In this document: piece after piece, positions 7,392 through 10,438 of the stretch
Layout of the letters: every line of letters begins with the position of its first letter
Numbering within the stretch: position 1 is the first letter of the stretch
DNA from: an uncultured Erysipelotrichaceae bacterium
GTDB taxonomy: Bacteria; Bacillota_I; Bacilli_A; Erysipelotrichales; Erysipelotrichaceae
Assembly: GCA_937900565.1 (NCBI GenBank)
Contig: CALCFG010000045.1
Coordinates: 1 to 10,438, forward strand
Direction of reading: 5' to 3'
DNA: 10,438 nt
The notes under the pieces: generated by a model
The model's input: the letters and a program-made list of their open reading frames with translations, nothing else
What the model was told of the DNA's origin: nothing
Database searches by the model: none
Program-made: the position numbers and the translations under genes

Positions 7392-8328
7392 AGTTAAAGA
7401 TTTAGTGGATGGAAGTAAAGGTGTTGGCACTTATTTAGTCAATAATGTAACCCAAGGGGTTACCAATAAAGGAAGTAAATATTTATCAGTCACATTAGGG
7501 GATGATTCTGGACTTATTGAAGGTAAGTTTTGGAACGCAAGTGAAGAAGATATTATCAATGTAATCAAAGGTAACATTATTGAAGTGAATTATGACATTA
7601 GTGTTTACAATGGTGCATTGCAAATGCGTATAAATTCAGCAACCCTTGCCGATCAAGCGATTGATAAAAGCCAATTTGTTATGAAAAGTAGTGTACCAAC
7701 AGAACAATTAAAGGATGTTATTCGCACTGCTTGTTATTCCATCCAAGATCCAATTTATCAACAATTGGTACTAAAAGTATTTGCTAAAGTTGGGCAACGT
7801 TTTTTTGAAATGCCTGCTGCGAGTAAAAACCATCATAACTTTTATGCGGGTTTAGCAACTCATGTGATGGGAATGATTAAATTGGGTAATGTGTTATGCG
7901 ACTTATATCCGTCATTAAATCGTGATTTATTAATATCTGGTATTTTATTGCATGATATTGGTAAATGCTATGAGCTGGATAGTTATGTTGCAACAGCTTA
8001 TACAATTGAAGGAAATTTAGTGGGACATATTTCCATCATGCATGGTCATTTAATGGAAATTGCCCACGAATTAAATGTGGAAGATAAAGAACAGACGTTA
8101 TTATTACGTCATATGATATTAAGCCATCATGGCTTATTGGAATATGGTTCACCGATTAGACCTGCTTTAAAAGAGGCAGAAATGTTATATTACATTGATA
8201 ATATTGATGCGAAGATGAATATGTTGGATCAATTATTGGATAAGTGTGAGCCAGGTAATTTTAGTGAACGTTGTTTTGCTTTGGATAATCGTCGGTTTTA
8301 TCGTCCAAAGGAAGCCAATGAGAATTAA
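7384..8328 (+). CDS. yhaM: YhaM-type 3'-5' exoribonuclease (OB fold plus HD domain)
   Basis: The protein has 314 residues, which is also the length of Bacillus subtilis YhaM, a metal-dependent exonuclease that trims RNA (and single-stranded DNA) 3' ends in the cytoplasm. An OB-fold nucleic-acid-binding domain occupies about 1-90 (GSKYLSVTLGDDSGLIEGKFW, starting about residue 30). The HD hydrolase domain follows, with NHHNFYAGLATHV (149-161), LLHDIGK (188-194), GHISIMHGH (214-222) and LSHHGLLEYGSP (246-257). The metal-binding His and Asp pattern is intact. The frame is open further upstream (ATG at 7345), but GGGAGG just before 7384 and the family length favour the start at 7384. It overlaps the GT-RecX stop by 8 bases and the next gene by 11, so it is translationally coupled on both sides. 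Confidence 0.92.
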   Translation: MIKVKDLVDGSKGVGTYLVNNVTQGVTNKGSKYLSVTLGDDSGLIEGKFWNASEEDIINVIKGNIIEVNYDISVYNGALQMRINSATLADQAIDKSQFVMKSSVPTEQLKDVIRTACYSIQDPIYQQLVLKVFAKVGQRFFEMPAASKNHHNFYAGLATHVMGMIKLGNVLCDLYPSLNRDLLISGILLHDIGKCYELDSYVATAYTIEGNLVGHISIMHGHLMEIAHELNVEDKEQTLLLRHMILSHHGLLEYGSPIRPALKEAEMLYYIDNIDAKMNMLDQLLDKCEPGNFSERCFALDNRRFYRPKEANEN

Positions 8329-10438
8329 AAAGTTAACCATTGCTTTAATGGCAGTACTTTCCGGTTGTTCCAATAGTCAACCTACTTATACGCCGGTAAA
8401 CAAAGAAACAAACAATGGAATATTACTCGAAGAATACCGTAGCCAATACAGCACAACAATGGATTATGCTGGGGAAGCATGGTTTGATCAACACGAAATC
8501 TATTCCATTAATGAAATGCCACATCGCGCTAATTTCTATTATTATGATAATGAAATTAACGCTTTTTCTGCGTTAGCTAGTGCATTAGATGATAATGATC
8601 ATACTAGTCAAAGAAGCTATCAATCATTAAATGGAGTGTGGTACTTACATTATGCATCTTCACCTAAAGAAAGATTAAGAACATTCATTAGCTCAAACAG
8701 TGATGATTATTATGAGGATTGGGATATCTCGACATTTGATACTGTTGATTTACCATTTACCCTACAAACATTAACCAATGACGACGGTAGTTTTAAATAT
8801 GAATCGCCAATTTATATAAATAATACTTATCCTTGGTTAAATACGGAAGCGATTCAATATGGATGGGACGGTAATGTAGTTGCGCCAACTTCTTTTAATA
8901 GTGTTTCACATTTAAAACATTATTTTACTGTAGATCAATCGCATTTAAACAAAACAGCATTATTGCATATTCAAGGAATATCCAGTGCCTACTATGTTTA
9001 TATCAATGGAAAATGCATTGGGTATAGTGAAGACAGTTATACTGATTCTTATTATGATATTTCTTCTTATTTACTTGAAGGAGAAAATAGTATTGCATTG
9101 GAAGTGTACCGCTATTGTGATGGGTCGTATCTTGAAAACCAAGATATGATTCGTTTATCGGGTGTATTTCGTGATATAAGCATTGAATACAGTGACAAAC
9201 AATATATTTATGATATTGTCACTCACCCAAGTTTTGATGATGAAATATGTTTAGGAGTCGATTTAACGATTAATAGTGACCAAGAAGTATTATTACCATT
9301 AACTTTAACTTTACAAGATAGTAAAGGCAATGAAGTTATAAAAGAAACAATTACTGTTAATTTAAAGAAAGGTAATAATACGCAAAGTATTACACTCGAT
9401 GATTTATCAGTTGATTTATGGCAAGTGGATGATCCGAATCTATATTCATTGGTTGTTAATTTAAATGACCATTGTATTGCAGGTCTTAGGGTCGGATTCA
9501 GAGAACTCACATGGGATGATTGTTACATCTACATAAATGGTATTCAAACAGAGTTAAAGGGAATTAATCGTCATGAAATGGATCCTTTTACGGGTAAAGT
9601 ATTATCCAATCAAACGATTATTGATGAATTATCGTTAATTAAAGCAAGTAATATTAATGCCATACGTATGTCGCATTATCCAAATAATAATTTAACGTAT
9701 GATATAGCAGACGAATTAGGCTTATTGCTTATTGATGAAGCTAACATCGAAAGTCATGGTGGGGAAGTGGAATTATCTATTCCAGGAAATAATCCTATCT
9801 TTATTGCAGAGATGAAAGATCGCTTTGAAAGCATGGTGAAGCGAGATTGCAACCACGCAAGCGTGATTATTTATTCCTATGGAAATGAATCCACTTATTC
9901 AACTTATCCACTTGATGACAATTATGGATTTTATGTTTTAAGTCAATTGGCATTGCAATTGGATGATAGTCGCTTGCGAATGTATGAACGGGATAATCGC
10001 TATGGTAGTACCCGTGAAGAAAGTATGGTCGATATTGCCAGTAGTCAGTATTATTCCATTGATCAAATGATGGGTAGTGCAAAAGAATACAAGATTCCTT
10101 ACCTTCAACAAGAATATGCCCATGCCATGGGTAATGCCTTAGGTAATTTTAAAGAATACCACGATTCCATTATTGAAAGTGAGTGTGCGGGTGGCTTCGT
10201 TTGGGATTTTAAAGATCAAAGCATTTTGACAACCATTGATGGTATTCAAGTCTATGGTAACGGCAGTGATTGGAATACACCACTTAATGATGGTTCATTC
10301 TGTGGTAATGGGATAGTTTTTGCAAATGGAACACCGCAACCTGAGTTGTATGATTTAAAGCAAGTTTATCAATATGTGGATATTGATTTTGATAATAACC
10401 AATTAATCATTACTAATAATTACCCATCCATTAATCTT
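8318..10438 (+). CDS. Lipoprotein GH2 beta-galactosidase, LacZ-like (3' end outside window)
   Basis: An open frame runs from ATG 8318 to the window end (707 codons, no stop). It begins with a short lipoprotein signal: MRIKKLTIALMAV followed by lipobox LSGC (Cys17), so the enzyme should be exported and lipid-anchored. The body follows LacZ of glycoside hydrolase family 2. A jelly-roll sugar-binding domain (about 100-290) contains LNGVWYLHY (104-112) and YLENQDMIRLSGVFRD (271-286). An Ig-like domain (about 295-395) is followed by the catalytic TIM barrel with GINRHEMDPFTG (415-426), SHYPNNNLTYDIADELGLL (452-470), DEANIESHGG (473-482), acid/base Glu524 in SYGNES, nucleophile Glu599 in QQEYAHAMGN and GGFVWDFKDQS (625-635). 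All core catalytic motifs are intact; the C-terminal LacZ domains would lie beyond the edge. AAAGGA sits 5 bases before the ATG. It overlaps yhaM by 11 bases. The exact beta-linked substrate is unknown. Confidence 0.93.
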   Translation, partial: MRIKKLTIALMAVLSGCSNSQPTYTPVNKETNNGILLEEYRSQYSTTMDYAGEAWFDQHEIYSINEMPHRANFYYYDNEINAFSALASALDDNDHTSQRSYQSLNGVWYLHYASSPKERLRTFISSNSDDYYEDWDISTFDTVDLPFTLQTLTNDDGSFKYESPIYINNTYPWLNTEAIQYGWDGNVVAPTSFNSVSHLKHYFTVDQSHLNKTALLHIQGISSAYYVYINGKCIGYSEDSYTDSYYDISSYLLEGENSIALEVYRYCDGSYLENQDMIRLSGVFRDISIEYSDKQYIYDIVTHPSFDDEICLGVDLTINSDQEVLLPLTLTLQDSKGNEVIKETITVNLKKGNNTQSITLDDLSVDLWQVDDPNLYSLVVNLNDHCIAGLRVGFRELTWDDCYIYINGIQTELKGINRHEMDPFTGKVLSNQTIIDELSLIKASNINAIRMSHYPNNNLTYDIADELGLLLIDEANIESHGGEVELSIPGNNPIFIAEMKDRFESMVKRDCNHASVIIYSYGNESTYSTYPLDDNYGFYVLSQLALQLDDSRLRMYERDNRYGSTREESMVDIASSQYYSIDQMMGSAKEYKIPYLQQEYAHAMGNALGNFKEYHDSIIESECAGGFVWDFKDQSILTTIDGIQVYGNGSDWNTPLNDGSFCGNGIVFANGTPQPELYDLKQVYQYVDIDFDNNQLIITNNYPSINL

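Noticed and set aside
7447..7463. Hairpin GTAACCC-AAG-GGGTTAC about 60 bases into yhaM
   Set aside because: The stem is only 7 bp with no T run, and it lies inside the conserved OB-fold coding sequence (VTQGVT). No regulatory role can be supported.
9223..10123. Minus-strand frames of 61-95 codons in the right-hand part of the window
   Set aside because: They lie opposite the lipoprotein beta-galactosidase, whose plus-strand frame is continuous with intact GH2 catalytic motifs.
1..10438. Search for a CRISPR array, tRNA/rRNA genes, toxin-antitoxin pair or anti-phage system
   Set aside because: No regularly spaced repeats, cloverleaf-like sequence, small gene pair or defence-type domains were seen. 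Apart from the intergenic parts described, the DNA is covered by recognised genes.

Overview
The window is AT-rich DNA from a low-GC Gram-positive bacterium (Firmicutes/Bacillota). The evidence is the gene content (KdpD-type kinase, HtrA, glycolipid glycosyltransferases of the CpoA/BgsA type, YhaM) together with strong purine-rich ribosome binding sites. A gut member of the Erysipelotrichia/Coprobacillus group or a neighbouring Clostridia-like lineage would fit, but the sequence alone does not fix the taxon.

Layout. (1) 1-1479, plus strand: the C-terminal part of a KdpD-type potassium/turgor sensor histidine kinase, cut by the left edge. It is followed by a 13-bp perfect inverted repeat. (2) 1512-1849: a decayed, frameshifted 3' end of an IS1182-like transposase. 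Its last codons overlap a strong hairpin that probably terminates the gene coming the other way. (3) 1864-3120, minus strand: a membrane-anchored HtrA/DegP-type serine protease with one PDZ domain. (4) 3121-3288: a divergent intergenic region with a candidate promoter and repeated TTTTGTGA boxes. (5) 3289 to the right edge, plus strand: a tightly packed five-gene operon. Its genes are a CpoA/BgsA-like GT4 glycosyltransferase, an LPG-synthase/UPF0104-type membrane protein, a second GT4 glycosyltransferase continuous with a full-length RecX domain, a YhaM-type 3'-5' exoribonuclease, and a lipoprotein GH2 (LacZ-like) beta-galactosidase that runs off the window.

How the genes fit together. The two GT4 enzymes and the multispanning protein between them look like a glycolipid module: one sugar added to diacylglycerol, a second added on top, and possibly translocation. 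Such glycolipids are membrane components and lipoteichoic acid anchors in Firmicutes. The operon then continues, with 8- and 11-base overlaps, into RecX (RecA modulation), YhaM (RNA/DNA 3' end processing) and a surface glycosidase. The envelope and nucleic-acid genes are therefore translationally linked.

The most unusual item is the glycosyltransferase-RecX fusion in a single 662-codon frame. An internal ATG with a good Shine-Dalgarno sequence sits exactly at the domain boundary, so RecX may be made both as a fusion and alone. I see no CRISPR array, no tRNA or rRNA gene and no recognisable anti-phage system.
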